64,000 nucleotides of DNA from Bursaphelenchus xylophilus (Eukaryota; Nematoda; Chromadorea; Rhabditida; Aphelenchoididae). Below are positions 13,401 to 24,736 of this stretch, in pieces. Positions within the stretch are counted from its first letter, which is position 1. Each line of letters starts with the position of its first letter. The DNA lies in contig CAJFCV020000006.1 of the NCBI GenBank assembly GCA_904066235.2, forward strand, positions 9,548,001-9,612,000. The letters are read 5' to 3'. Below the pieces are notes generated by a model, which was not told where the DNA came from, searched no databases, and worked only from the letters and a program-made list of their open reading frames with translations. The position numbers and the translations under genes were made by a program.

Positions 13401-16400
13401 CGGCCAAAATTCGGCCCTGAGGGCTTGAAACGGAATTTTTTCGCATTTCTGTTGCCTCTATCGTTTTTATCACGTTGAACTGCTATAGAAACAGGTATCA
13501 ATTCCTAAAATACGGACAAGGTGAAAAGGCAGTATTCGAATTTCCGAATTTTTGAATTTTACTTCAACGTACGAAAGTGAAGTTATCTTGGGAACAAGGT
13601 CGAAATTCAAAAATCCGGCTCTAGCGTTCCCTCGGTAATTTCACTGGCTTGACGAAACCCTTTGAATCCAGCCTTTTGATTTCGACCCTAAGGCCAGATC
13701 ATTTTTGAAAAATTTTGGTGACAAAACTCCAAACCTTTAAAACCGTCAAAACTCGAAATTTTCTCATTAAAATTCAATCAAAGGTTACATATTCGGAATC
13801 TCCAGGTAATTTTGCATACAGTAGGATACATTTCGCCGGTACTTTTAGTGCAACAAGTGCCAGTTTTGAAAAAACGCCCACTTCCACGGACGAAAACACA
13901 AAAAAAGAGCGCGGCGAAGAGAGAGAGCGGGCAGAGAACCGCTTCCTTCTTCGTTTGGCGGGAGAAAAGAGAGAGTGGGAAAGGGGAGGAGGGTGGTTAG
14001 ACAAAGGTTTTCTCTTTCGATTTCGGTCAGAGATAAGACGGAGAGAGTGCTGAGTGTGAGGAGGGTGGTACGGAAACTGTCATCGTGACGCGTAATGACG
14101 GGGATTTCTGGATTTTTTCGAGAAATTTTTGTAAAATTATTTTTTTGGTCCTGAATTCTCGGGATTTGGCCGTTTTAGGGCCAAATTTGACGGGGAGTTC
14201 GGGAAAAATATTATCTAAGGATAAATTTGAGTGCCGAGTACATTTTTTTTGATTTTTAGTTGATTTTTCCTTATTGTATGAGCTTCTGATCAAGTTTTGG
14301 TGGAAGGAAGATTATTTTAGGTAACAAAATGTAGTCTCGCGGCGGCCGTAGGCCGTCGCCTCATGCCGGCGGGCTCTTTAACCCAGCTTAGCGATCTGGG
14401 ACTGACTTGACGATTAGGGTAAGCTTAGCGATCTGAACTTTTTGACCTAAGACAAGGTCCGCTTAGCGTTTTGAACGCCAAAAGCTGCTACTAGGCTCAG
14501 TCTAACGCGTAGCGTTTTTCTGCCGCGGCCGGAGGCCGTCGGCAAAGCTTTGGCGAGCGTTTTTTCCGCAAAAGCGACTTTTCATCACAATTTATCTTCA
14601 AAAATGGCTCAAATCGCGCGCAAAGTTGCCTTTATCCGCAGGGCTGCCCTCGAGACGTGAGCAGCCGCAGGCTGCGAAGTCTCTAAAATATAATAATTAA
14701 TAGGGTTTGGGGTTTCTTTTTTCTTTTGCTCCAATTGACTTGATTTTTGGCGTGGGGGTTGTCTTTGATGCTCTCTTTGTGAATTTGAAAAAAAATTTCA
14801 AAATTTTCAATTTTGAGTGACCTATGACGTCACAAAAAGTCAAAACTTTGGATTACTGTAACTCGCTTCGTTTTATAGGTATCGACTTGATTTTTGGTTT
14901 CATAGCGTATGGTACATAATGGGACAATCACTGTCGAGATTTTTTCGAAATTTCAAATTTTACGAAAAAAATCTCAAAAAATGACCTTTTTTCGTAAACG
15001 TTCGACGCGTCCAGCTTTATTGAAATGCAAGCTTCTACAGGTCCATATCGGGAAAGCAAATTCATAACTAAGAGATATCTCAATGTATGTGTAGATACGG
15101 CCATGTACAAACTTACACTTCCAGAAAACCCCGTCGTGATGACGGATTTTCTGGATTTTTTCGATTCCATTGAATTCTACGTACCCGACTTCCTATTAGG
15201 TCGTGTCTTTCTTTTTTGTAGTGCACTTCGTATTTTAGCCATGGCTTACTGTAGAAAATACGATTTGCACAGTGCAAATTTCAAAAGATTCGTTCTCGGC
15301 CCCCAGGTCGAAATTCAAAAAAATCACTCGCAAATCTTATTTTTTTTGCCCGAAGATTGTCCTCAATTTGTTTTTGGACCTGTAGTCATCGTCATCTCCC
15401 AGAACCAGTTCTATATTGAAAATCGCATTTTTTTCAAATTTTAGAAATTTTCAGAAAATCAAATTTTTCGTCATGTTCCGCAACAACAACTTCAAAAGTG
15501 TCCAACAATAGATTGTAGAGCTCGAAGAGCTCTACAATTTACCCGCTTACACTACGTTCGTAAATGTCGAATTACGGCCGCCAGAGCGGCCGGAAATTTC
15601 GGTCGATTTTTGGTGCACTGTGCGAAAAAAATTGCCCTCAGGGCAATTAGCGGAGCTGAACAAATTGATCATATGGGTGGTATAGGACACAAAATGAACT
15701 ACCATCGTGCCAAGTTTCAGCTCTCTATCTTCCATTTTCCGTGCGCACTGTGTCTCCGAAGAAAAATTTCGAAATTTTGGCCGAATTTCGGCCCTGAGGG
15801 CTTGAAACGGAATTTTTTCGGATTTCTATTTCGTCCATCGTATTCAGCACATCGAACTGCTACAGAAACAGTTATCGATTTGTAAAATACGGACAGGTTG
15901 AAAAAGCAGTATTCAAATTTCCGAATTTTTGGATTTTGCTTACTTTGACGAAAGTTACTATAGCTTGGGAACAAGGTCGAAATTCTAAAATCCCGCCTGG
16001 GACGCACTAGATAATTGAATTATCATTCCGTAGCCGGAATTTCGTATCTGACATCCAAAGATATGATCAGATATCATGTTTGAAGCGGCGGTCTCAAAAA
16101 ATTCAAAATTTTTAAAACCGTCAAATCTCCAAAATTTCCAACTAAAATTCGTCTAAAAGTTACACATTCAGAATCTCCATGACATTTCGGACATAGTCGT
16201 ATGTTTTTCCCGGTACTTTTAGTGCAACAAGTGCCACTTTTGAAAACACGCCCACTTCCATCGCCGAAAACACAAAAAAAGAGCGCGGCGAAAAGAGAGA
16301 GCAGGCAGAGAACCGCTTCCTTCTTCGTTTGGCGGGAGAAAAGAGAGAATGGGAAAGGGGTGGAGGGTGGTTAGACAAAGGTTTTCTCTTTTGATTCCGG

Positions 16401-19400
16401 TCAGAGATAAGACGGAGAGAGTGCTGAGTGTGAGGAGGGTGGTACGGAAACTGTCATCGTGACGCGTAATGACGGGGATTTCTGGATTTTTTTGAGAAAT
16501 TTTTGTAAAATTATTTTTTTGGTCCTGGATTCTCGGGATTTGGCCGTTTTAGGGCCAAATTTGACGGGGATTTCGGGAAAAATAGTGGATTTGGATAATT
16601 TTGAGTGCTGAGTCTATTTTTTCGAGTTTTTTAGTTGATTTTTCCTTATTGTATGAGCTTCTGATCAAGTTTTGGTGGAAGGAAGATTATTTTAGGTAAC
16701 AAAATGTAGTCCTGCGGCGGCCGTAGGCCGTCGCCTCATGCCGGCGGGCTGTTTAACCCGGCTTAGCGATCTGGGACTGACTTAGCGATTAGGGTAAGTT
16801 TAGCGATCTTAATTTTTTGATCTAAAACAAGGTCGACTTAGCGTTGTGAACGCTGAAAGTTTCTACTAGGCTCAGTCTAACGCGTAGCGTTTTTCTGCCG
16901 CGGCCGGAGGCCGTCGGCAAAGCTTTGGTGAGCGTTTATGTTGTTTTCGACGTTGAACAGATCCAAATCGCGCGCAAAGCAGCGAAACCGGGCGCAGGGC
17001 TGCCCGAGAGACGGTAGCAGCCGCAGGCTGCGTTAGTCTCGAGCCCTAGTCTAAAATATATCTATTCGTAGGGTTTGTCCTTGGTTTTTTGTTTTGCTCC
17101 GATTGACTTGATTTTTGGCATGGGGGTTCTTTTAGATGCTGTCTTTGAGTATTTGAAAAAAATTTTCAAAATTTTCAATTTTGAGTGGCCTATGACGTCA
17201 TGAAAAGTCGAAACTTTGAGTCTCTGTATCTCGCTCCGTTTTACAGCTATCGACTTGATTTTTGGTTTCGTCGCGTATGGTACATAATGGGACAATCACT
17301 TTCGAGATTTTTTCGAAATTTCAAAATTTACGAAAAAAATCTCAAAAAAAGACCTTTTTTCGTATCTTTTAATTAGACCGGGGAATATTGAAATGCAAGC
17401 TTCTACAGGTCCATATCGGGAAAGCAAATTCATAACTAAGAGATAACTCGATGTATGTGTAGATACGACCATGTACAAAGTTACACTTCCAGAAAACCCC
17501 GTCATGATGACGGATTTTCTGGATTTTTTTGATTCCTTTGAATTCTACGTACCCGACTTCCTATTAGGTCGTGTCTCTTTTTTTTGTGGTGCACTTCGTA
17601 TTTTAGCTATGGCTTACTGTAAAAAATACGATTTGCACAGTGCAAATTTCAAAAAAATCGTTCTTGGCTCCCAGGTCGAAATTCGAAAAAACGGCTCGCT
17701 GATCTTAGTTTTTTTGCTCTAAGATTGTCCCTAAATTTTTTCAGAACATTCTACATGGCCATCGTTTCAGAAAATCTACATACTTGAAAACGCAATTTTT
17801 CGAAATTTTAAAAATTTTGACTTTTTCAAAATTTTCTACCTGATGTACAACAACAATGTCAAAAATGTCCAACAATAGATTGTAGACCTCGAAGAGCTCT
17901 ACAAATTACCCGCTTACATCTTCCTCGTATCTTTAAAATTACGGCCGTCAGAGCCGCCGGAAATTTCGGTCAATTTTTGGTGCACCGTGCGAAAAAAATC
18001 GCCCTTAGGGCAATTAGCGGACTTGAACAAATTGATCATATGGGTGCTATAGGACACAAAATGAACTACCATCGTGCCAAGTTTCAGCTTTCTACCTGCA
18101 ATATTCCGTGCGCACCGTGCGGCCGAAAAAAATTTCGAAATTTCGGCCAAAATTCGGCCCTGAGGGCTTGAAACGGAATTTTTTCGGATTTTATATACCT
18201 CCATCGTATTCAGCACGTTGAACTGCTATAGAAACAGGTATCGATTCCTAAAATACGGACAAGGTCAAAAGGCAGTATTCGAATTTCAGAATTTTTGGAT
18301 TTTACTTTATTGTACGAAAGTGCAATTATTTCGGGAACAAGGTCGAAATTCAAAAATCCGGCTCTAACATCCCCTCGGGAATTTTGCTGGGTTGACGATG
18401 CCGGTTGAATTACACCTGTCGATGTAATCCCCATGGCAGAATCTTTCGGCGAGTTTTGACACCAAAAAATTTAAAATTTTTAAAACCGTCAAAACTTGAA
18501 AATTTCTAACTACAATCGGTCTAAAGGTTGCATATTCGGAATCTCCATGTCATTTTGGATGTAGTCGTATCTTTTTTCCCGGTACTTTTAGTGCAACAAG
18601 TGCCAGTTTTGAAAAAACGCCCACTTCCATGGGCGAAAACACAAAAAAAGAGCGCGGCGAAGAGAGAGAGCGGGCAGAGAACCGCTTCCTTCTTCGTTTG
18701 GCGGGAGAAAAGAGAGAGTGGGAAAGGGGTGGAGGGTGGTTAGACAAAGGTTTTCTCTTTCGATTCCGGTCAGAGATAAGACGGAGAGAGTGCTGAGTGT
18801 GAGGAGGGTGGTACGGAAACTGTCATCGTGACGCGTAATGACGGGAATTTCTGGATTTTTTTTGAGAATTTTTGTAAAATTATTTTTTTGGTCCTGGATT
18901 CTCGGGATTTGGCCGTTTTAGGGCCAAATTTGACGGGGATTTTGGGAAAAATATTGGTTTTAGATAATTTTGAGTGCTGAGTCTAATTTTTCGAGTTTTT
19001 TAGTCGATTTTTCTTTGCTGAAAGTATTTCTGATCAACTTCTGGTGGAAGAAAATTATTTTAGGTAACAAAACATAGTCTCGCGGCGGCCGTAGGCCGTC
19101 GCCTCATGCCGGCGGGCGCTTTAACCGGGCTGAGCGATCTGGGACTGACCTGAGCTTAGCGATTAGGGTAAATTCTCGATCTAAAACAAAGTCGGCTTAG
19201 CGTTCCGAACGACACAAGTTTCTACTAGGCTCAGTCTAACGCGTAGCGTTTTTCTGCCGCGGCCGGAGGCCGTCGGCAAAGCTTTGGCGAGCGTTTTTTC
19301 CACATAGGCGACTTTACGTTGGTTTTCGACGTTGAACAGGTCCAAATCGCGCGCAAAGTTGCCTTTATCCGCATAGCTGCCCGAGAGACGTGAGCAGCCG

Positions 19401-19672
19401 CAGGCTGCGAAGTCTCGAGCCCTAGTCAGAGTCGAACTATTCAAGAGATTCGTTCCGATCCCCAAGAATCTCCTAATCACGATGTTCGGGTTCGGGTAGG
19501 CCACAGATTATTTATGTCTAATATTGTACTTTAGAACCTAAGAGAAGACGCTCGCTCTTTAGCTGAATCGCATCGACGGGCGGCCGGTCAACTGAATGTA
19601 GCGTGCGCCCATCTTATGAAACTCAAGGAAATGAAGAGAACGTTGGAAGGCATGGCCGCCTCATCCAGTTAA
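4420..19672 (+). CDS. Small basic helical protein (115 aa) with a Helitron-filled intron
   Basis: There are four exons: 4420-4485, 5056-5133, 19430-19495 and 19535-19672. All junctions are phase 0, and together they encode 115 residues ending in TAA. The product is Arg-rich and predicted helical. It has two similar segments (ADSHRSIRRIASLMERC and LAESHRRAAGQLN), so a short coiled coil is likely. I do not recognise the family. Intron 2 (5134-19429, 14,296 bp) consists almost entirely of six tandem Helitron-like units. Removing them leaves a normal 60-base intron ending CTTTTCAG. The acceptor that now exists is CCCTAGTCAG, which lacks a pyrimidine tract. The remaining exons show no frameshift or stop, so either splicing still works or the insertion is recent. 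AATAAA lies at 19703-19708. The alternative is a gene already killed by the insertion. Confidence 0.7.
4486..5055 (+). other. Intron 1 with GC-rich short words
   Basis: The intron carries several copies of GGCTGAGC-like and GGGCGCAGCTCGC words at about 4560-4615, 4680, 4845 and 4910, in both orientations. No coding potential was seen. Confidence 0.5.
5190..7535 (+). mobile_element. Helitron-like unit 1
   Basis: 2,346 bp. Its left part is nearly identical to units 2 and 4. The last 300 bases differ, with a TTTACATCACATTTC segment before the 3' hairpin. Its first base falls in the pyrimidine tract of the host intron. Confidence 0.65.
7536..9921 (+). mobile_element. Helitron-like unit 2
   Basis: 2,386 bp. 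It is almost base-for-base identical to unit 4, which lies 4,771 bp to the right. It contains the near-perfect inverted repeat TGTAGAGCTC/GAGCTCTACA separated by GAA at about 8367-8391. Confidence 0.65.
9922..12306 (+). mobile_element. Helitron-like unit 3
   Basis: 2,385 bp. It is diverged from units 1, 2 and 4 by scattered substitutions and small indels across its length, more like units 5 and 6 in the middle. It ends in CTAG immediately before unit 4. Confidence 0.65.
12307..14681 (+). mobile_element. Helitron-like unit 4
   Basis: 2,375 bp. It is a recent copy of unit 2. It lacks the last ten bases (GAGCCCTAG region), so it runs straight from the 3' hairpin GAAGTC into the TCTAAAA of unit 5. 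Confidence 0.65.
14682..17049 (+). mobile_element. Helitron-like unit 5
   Basis: 2,368 bp. It is a diverged unit and contains the longest of the recurring frames (15025-15444), which I do not consider a gene. Confidence 0.6.
17050..19425 (+). mobile_element. Helitron-like unit 6
   Basis: 2,376 bp. It is the most diverged at its 5' end (TCTAAAATATATCTATTCG). Its terminal CTAG abuts TCAG, which now forms the 3' splice site of the host gene. Confidence 0.65.
19426..19429 (+). promoter_or_regulatory. Displaced 3' splice site TCAG
   Basis: These four bases are all that remains of the original acceptor to the right of the Helitron-like array. The matching pyrimidine stretch, ATTTTCTTT, is 14 kb upstream at 5181-5189. 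Exon 3 follows in the correct phase. Confidence 0.6.
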
Positions 19673-19702
19673 ATTTTATTTGTTAATACCATGACTATGG
19701 GT

Positions 19703-19708
19703 AATAAA
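19703..19708 (+). terminator. Polyadenylation signal AATAAA
   Basis: This lies 30 bases after the TAA of the 115-residue protein. Confidence 0.6.
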
Positions 19709-20250
19709 TATCTTTCATAGAGAAATTATTATTTTAATTTTTGAGCGCAATATTCAAGAACAGTATTATCAACAGTCATTTTTCCTATCCTATTCAAATC
19801 CGAAGAAAAAGGGTGATTTTTCGATCAAGGTCAGGGCGCGAGCTGCCAAAGTTGAAAATCGGTATTATCCAAGAAATTTTTTTCTTATGCCGTTTCAGTG
19901 GACCCCTGAAGGTCATAAAAGCACATTTTTTTATGTTTCACACTTCCAACAGCGTCAAGTTACAACGCCAGGGCGCAGCCTGCCAATTTTCAAATATCAT
20001 TTTTCCTTCTGATTTATCATATTTTTTCTTTTAATTGCTATTATTGAGGCATTAAAATCTATTTTCAACCATTTTACCTGCTAATTTCCCCTATTATGAT
20101 CAAAGACTGGGCGCAGCCTGCGAAAACTAAAATCATCAAAAAAAACCGCAAAAACTCGTATTTTATTGCTAGAATATGTCGGAGTATAATAAATTATTCA
20201 ATTATGATAGATTTAAAATTAGAACTTCATGAAATTCGATAAAAATTTAG
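19709..20250. other. Convergent intergenic region with GGGCGCAGCCTGCC words
   Basis: This lies between two genes that converge. Three copies or variants of the GC-rich word occur in AT-rich DNA at about 19835, 19968 and 20108. On the minus strand an AATAAA (20162-20167) fits the 3' end of the S1P lyase gene. Confidence 0.5.
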
Positions 20251-23200
20251 TTAGTGAAGAGTGGGCGGGGCATAACAAGTGTCCAGGTAGGCGAAAGCAA
20301 CCTCATCGACCAGGCTTCGGTCCGGGACTGAGCCGGCGACTCCGTAGATCGCGGCCGTATCGGACTTACCGCCTTTGTCCGGACGGGCTTGGACTTCGGC
20401 GCAAACCGTCTTCAAATCCTCGAGGAATTCGTCGATAACTTCCTTGCGGGCTTGGTTGAAGGTCAGGCAAAAGTGGATTCTAAAATAGTAAATGTTTTTT
20501 TCTTAGCTTCAAGGATTGGCCTAGCTTTTTGGCAGAACCTTTCGACTAAATTTCGCAATTTTTGGTCCTGGCACGAAAACCTGGATTTTTGAAAAATCGT
20601 CAATAATTAGTCGGAAAACTAAAAACTCTTTCCTAAAATATTATTTAACGGGCCTCCTAAAGTAAAATACTTTGATTTTACTGAAAATTTTAATTTTTTG
20701 TGTACCACCACGAAAACTTGAATTTTTGAAAAATCGTCAATAATTATTCGGAAGACTATGCGCGCTTTCCTAAAATCTTATTTATCGGACCTTTTAAAGC
20801 AAGACATTTTGACTTTATAGATTTTTTAATTTTTTTTGTGTCCCACCACGAAAACCTGATTTTTCAAAAATCGCCTAAAAACTATCCCTTTCTTTCCCAC
20901 TTACGATGCTGGTTTCTGCAATGCATTCAGATTCCATCCCTTCGCATTCAACGCATCCCCAACGGCATAAATATTGTATTCATCGGACTTGAAGGCGACC
21001 ACCGAAACGTCCGGATTCCCGGCCAATTTGAGGCCGGAAATCAGCGGGATCCTATAGGACAGGTACTTGGCGAAATCGAGGATCTGCTTGGCGCGTTGGG
21101 AGTATTGTTCACGCCCGAAATAGAGGAGGGTGGCCCAAGAAAGGGCGATGTTTAGGCCGGCGCGGCTTCCGGCAATGGTTGGAGTGGCGTAGATGCCTCC
21201 GGGCCACTCGGTGATGGAGAAATATTGATGGTGGAGGTATTCGGTGGAACGATAGAGAATCGTGGACGATCCTTTTGGACAGTAACCGTACTAAAAATTG
21301 GTTTTTGGAAATTTTTTTTCATTTGTAAAAAAATTTCATTTCCCAAAAAATTTTTTGTCTCATCCCAAGAAATTAGATAAATATAATAAAAAGCGAAAAA
21401 TTTTCGAAAAAAAACTTATTTTAATTTGCCGAAAAACAAGATTTTTTGTAAAAATTTAAATTTTTCTTCAAAAAACCCAATTTTTCCATCAAAAAAATCA
21501 CCAAAAATCTTACCTTATGTGTATCACATGAGATGCTAGCCACCCCTTTCAGTCTAAAATCGAACAACGGAATGTCAAATCCGTTCTCTTCCATAAATGG
21601 GATCAAAAATCCGCCCAGACAAGCGTCCACATGGACCGGAATCCCGTATCTTTCGCCTAGGGCGGCGATCTCTGGAATCGGGTCGACCGAGCCTGTGGGG
21701 AAATTGGGAGCACTCCCGACCAACTGAAATTTACTTCACATTCTTGTTTGGAAATCGAACTCAAAAAAAATTTGATTGCACAGTGCAGATTTTTAAAATT
21801 TTCAAACTGCACTGTGCAGTCTAAAAATTTTTGCGATTTTTGAGAAAAATTTCGAATCCAATCTATTGACGACAGAATCGTCCTCTAATTGATTTTTTTC
21901 ATTGCACAGTGCAAAAACAACAAAAAAATTTTGGGGCTTTGATAGTTCAGCCCCCAGGCAACGATGATCGTAGCCGAGAGAACCCAATCCCGAGTAGGCG
22001 CTTCAGATTGGATGAGGGGGTTTATACTGGGTCCAGGGGGGCTGAACTGGGCTGGCGAGTTGTACTACCTTAGCCCCAAAATTTTTTCTTTTCCACGGTG
22101 CAATCAAAAAATTTTTGAAAACTGCACAGTGCAGATTTTAAAATTTTCAAATTGCACTGTGCAGTCAAAAAATTTTTGGGATTTTTCAATTTGAGAAAAA
22201 TTTCGAATACAATCTATTGACAATAAAATTGCCAACTAGTTGTTTTTCTTCCAATGCACAGTGCAAAAAATACAAAACTTTTCTTTTGCACGGCGCATTC
22301 AAAAAGAATTTGAAAACTGCACAGTGCGGATGAATTTTTCAAAATTTTCATTTTGCTTGCTGTATCCTGAATTTCTAAACTTTTTTGTCTCATTGAAAAA
22401 TCGACATCACGTTTATTTCCGCACAGTGCAAAAAATTTTTCGACTTCTGCACAGTGCAATCAACAAAAATTAAAAATTTTTTTGCACGGTGCAAAACTGG
22501 TAAAAAAAACTTCCTCCAAAAATAAAAATTAAGCCTCCCTGTAACTACAATTTTTTTTAAATACTACTTACCATACAAGTATCACTAGAAATTGCCTTTT
22601 TCAAGGCGTTTAGGCAAACTTTTCCATCTTCATTCACCTTGACATGTCTGATTCGGATTCCAAGGACATGAGCGGCCTTTTCAAACGCGGCATGGGCAGT
22701 AATTGGGGCTACAATTACTGGATCGTCAATTCCCTTGGCTTGAGCGCGGTTTCGATGGGCTAAACAGGCCAAAAGAATCGATTCCGTGCCGCCGGAGGTC
22801 ATCTATAATATAAAAAATTTTAAAATCTATATGTAAGTTTACTATAATTGAGTAGGATAATTAAAATGTAGGCTGATAAGGCTATTCTAGAAAATTTCTT
22901 ACCGTCCCGCAGGTGCTATCATCACCATGATACAAGCTGGCGACCATTTTGATGATTTCGGCTTCCATTTTTCGAGCCCCAGGGAAAATATCCGGATGCA
23001 ATGGGTTGGAGAAGGCGTATTGTCGAAAGATCTATAAATTTTACAGTTTTACATTACAACATCTTGCCAAAAATCGTCTAAAATTTTGGAAAAATCACCA
23101 AAAAACCGAAAAATTAGCCTAAAATTTGAAAAAATCCAAAATAAAACTTTTCTTACCTCAGTAAGAACATTCAAATGCTCTTCACTAATGTCTGTATACA

Positions 23201-23600
23201 CCGTACCACTAATCCGACCCGATTTGTAATCGAATTTCTTGTTCATTCCGGCGTATTCGGCGGCTTTTTTCACAATCTCCTCGATTCCGCCGGCTTTTCC
23301 GGGGATTTCGGTCAAAAATTCGTTCGATTCGTCGCACCCATGAATGGAATGTTGAATGCTCTTGAGTGTGGGTCCCATTTCTTCGGCGATTTTGCGTTGC
23401 ACCGCCGGGAGTTTGCGGAATTGCGCGAAAATCGAGGATTTGAAGCGCTCCCACAACGATTTCTCCGATTTGCTCCAAAATCGATGGGCTTTCAGGAGAA
23501 TATATGTGGATGTTGCGGAGACTATGACCAAAATAAGAGGTTCATGACGGCCAAGACGATAGTTGAGCGAGGACAACGACTGCCGGACAATTTCAGCCAT
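20251..23600 (-). CDS. spl-1: Sphingosine-1-phosphate lyase (about 542 aa)
   Basis: The exons, in transcript order, are 23600-23157, 23031-22903, 22802-22572, 21723-21514, 21290-20905 and 20479-20251. The phases close to one 542-residue frame. It is a PLP-dependent lyase of the group II decarboxylase fold that cleaves sphingosine-1-phosphate to ethanolamine phosphate and a fatty aldehyde, acting at the ER membrane. A single N-terminal anchor is visible ([15 protein letters not shown], residues 21-36). Family motifs are [16 protein letters not shown] across the exon 2/3 junction, [29 protein letters not shown] and the PLP lysine in SCDTHK at residue 338, followed by YGYCPKG. The length agrees with the animal family. 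Intron 3 is enlarged by GCAC-N-GTGC palindromes. The large fifth intron holds ACCACGAAAA repeats. No inactivating change is visible. Confidence 0.95.
20560..20860. repeat. ACCACGAAAACYTG intronic repeats, about 135 bp apart
   Basis: Three copies at about 20570, 20705 and 20840 lie in the last intron of the S1P lyase gene. They are followed by similar AT-rich text including AAAAATCGTCAATAAT. The same word recurs at about 34974, 35103, 38927, 39058, 39194, 42369 and 55620. Confidence 0.7.
21777..22495. repeat. GCAC-N-GTGC palindrome cluster in an S1P lyase intron
   Basis: About fifteen copies occur in the intron between exons 3 and 4. A rough internal duplication of about 360 bp is visible: TTCGAATCCAATCTATTGAC at about 21850 recurs as TTCGAATACAATCTATTGAC at about 22203. 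Some copies have a G or C at the central base. Confidence 0.85.
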
Positions 23601-24736
23601 TTTTTGGGCTAGAATAAGGTAAAATCAGAAAATTCCTGCAAAAAATTCAGGAAAATCAGATCGATTGCTATTCAGTACTACATTTCACAATGTTTTTATC
23701 GGCGGGGACGTATTTTACAAACCATTTCAGTCCAAAATCATCAAAAACCGCAATTTTATCAAAGAAATGACCCATTTTTTCTAATTTTTATCGGTTATGA
23801 CGTATTTTAAACGTATTTCGATTTATATTCGATATCAAAATAGTCTCTGGCCTCTACTCTTATCATAAACAATACAAAATCCAATATCTTTTTTGAATAA
23901 AACAACAAAATTCAATTTTTTATAAATTTTTCAGCAAAAATTGAGGATTTTGATGATTTTTTGGTAAATTACAGTAACCCAAGTATCTAAAAACCAAAGG
24001 AAATTACGTTACCTAGTGTCAGCTTTACAGGATACAACTAGGAATATCTTTTATTACCTTTTAGGAACAAAAATTAAGATTTTTAATCAAAAAATTGAGT
24101 TTTTCTCAATTTTCGAAGAAAAAATCGGTGTAAAATACGATCAAATCCAATATATATGTCTCCCTACATCTTTCTAACCTCAATACACATCAAATCGAAG
24201 ATCATAGACATCTTTTTTCATGTCTCCGAACAAGAAAAAAAAACCCAAAATTGGTCTAAAAATCTAAAAAAGGGTCCTTTTCTTCTCTGATCTTATCAAA
24301 TGGTCTGACAAATATTATTGGGGTACAAAACTCAACGGAAAAACAAAAATGCAAGTTCGCCGAGCGATGAGGAGTCGTTTATTGATGGAAATTCGAGTGC
24401 AATTAAAACGGTCTACATTATTTTGGGGGAAATTCTCTGGATTTGAATATAATTTAGATCAATTTCACCGAAACTTCAAACAAAACAAGAAGATTTATAG
24501 CCGGATTCGAGGATTTTTCGAGGTTTACAGATTAAAATTTAATTTTGCAAAGAAATTTTGACAAAATTTGGCAAAAATAATATAAAAACGGGGAAAAGAA
24601 ACCGGAAAAAGGATAAATACTAACGGGAATACCAGAAATTTCATAAAAATCACCTTAGACAACCTTAAAACCGGTAAAACAGTCATAAAAATCAAGTATA
24701 ATATGCCGGAACAACTAAAATAAGGTAAATTAAACC
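23601..24736. other. AT-rich spacer between two co-directional genes
   Basis: This lies between the start of the S1P lyase gene and the stop of PTPA, both on the minus strand. It presumably holds the lyase promoter and the PTPA 3' UTR. I saw no gene. The 1.1-kb gap argues against a tightly spaced SL2-type operon. Confidence 0.45.

Larger units (their letters stand above)
5190..19425 (+). mobile_element. Tandem array of six Helitron-like non-autonomous elements
   Basis: Six head-to-tail units of 2,346, 2,386, 2,385, 2,375, 2,368 and 2,376 bp. Each begins TCTAAAATATA. Five end in a GC-rich hairpin (GCAGCC-GCA-GGCTGC inside GAGAC/GTCTC arms) followed by GAGCCCTAG. A 5' TC, a 3' hairpin and a terminal CTAG without terminal inverted repeats or target duplication are the hallmarks of Helitrons. 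The array is flanked by T on the right. At the left the flank is T rather than the usual A. No Rep/helicase is encoded, so the units would be non-autonomous. Frames of 83-139 codons recur at one place in all units but resemble nothing known. The alternative is a satellite that happens to end in CTAG. Confidence 0.65.

Noticed and set aside
5508..17722. Recurring frame of 83-139 codons in each Helitron-like unit
   Set aside because: It recurs because the units are copies. Its length changes from unit to unit, it has no recognisable domain, and neighbouring frames are equally open.
20229..21155. Plus-strand frames opposite the S1P lyase exons
   Set aside because: Antisense shadows of exons 5 and 6. 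The minus strand has the diagnostic family motifs and matching splice phases.
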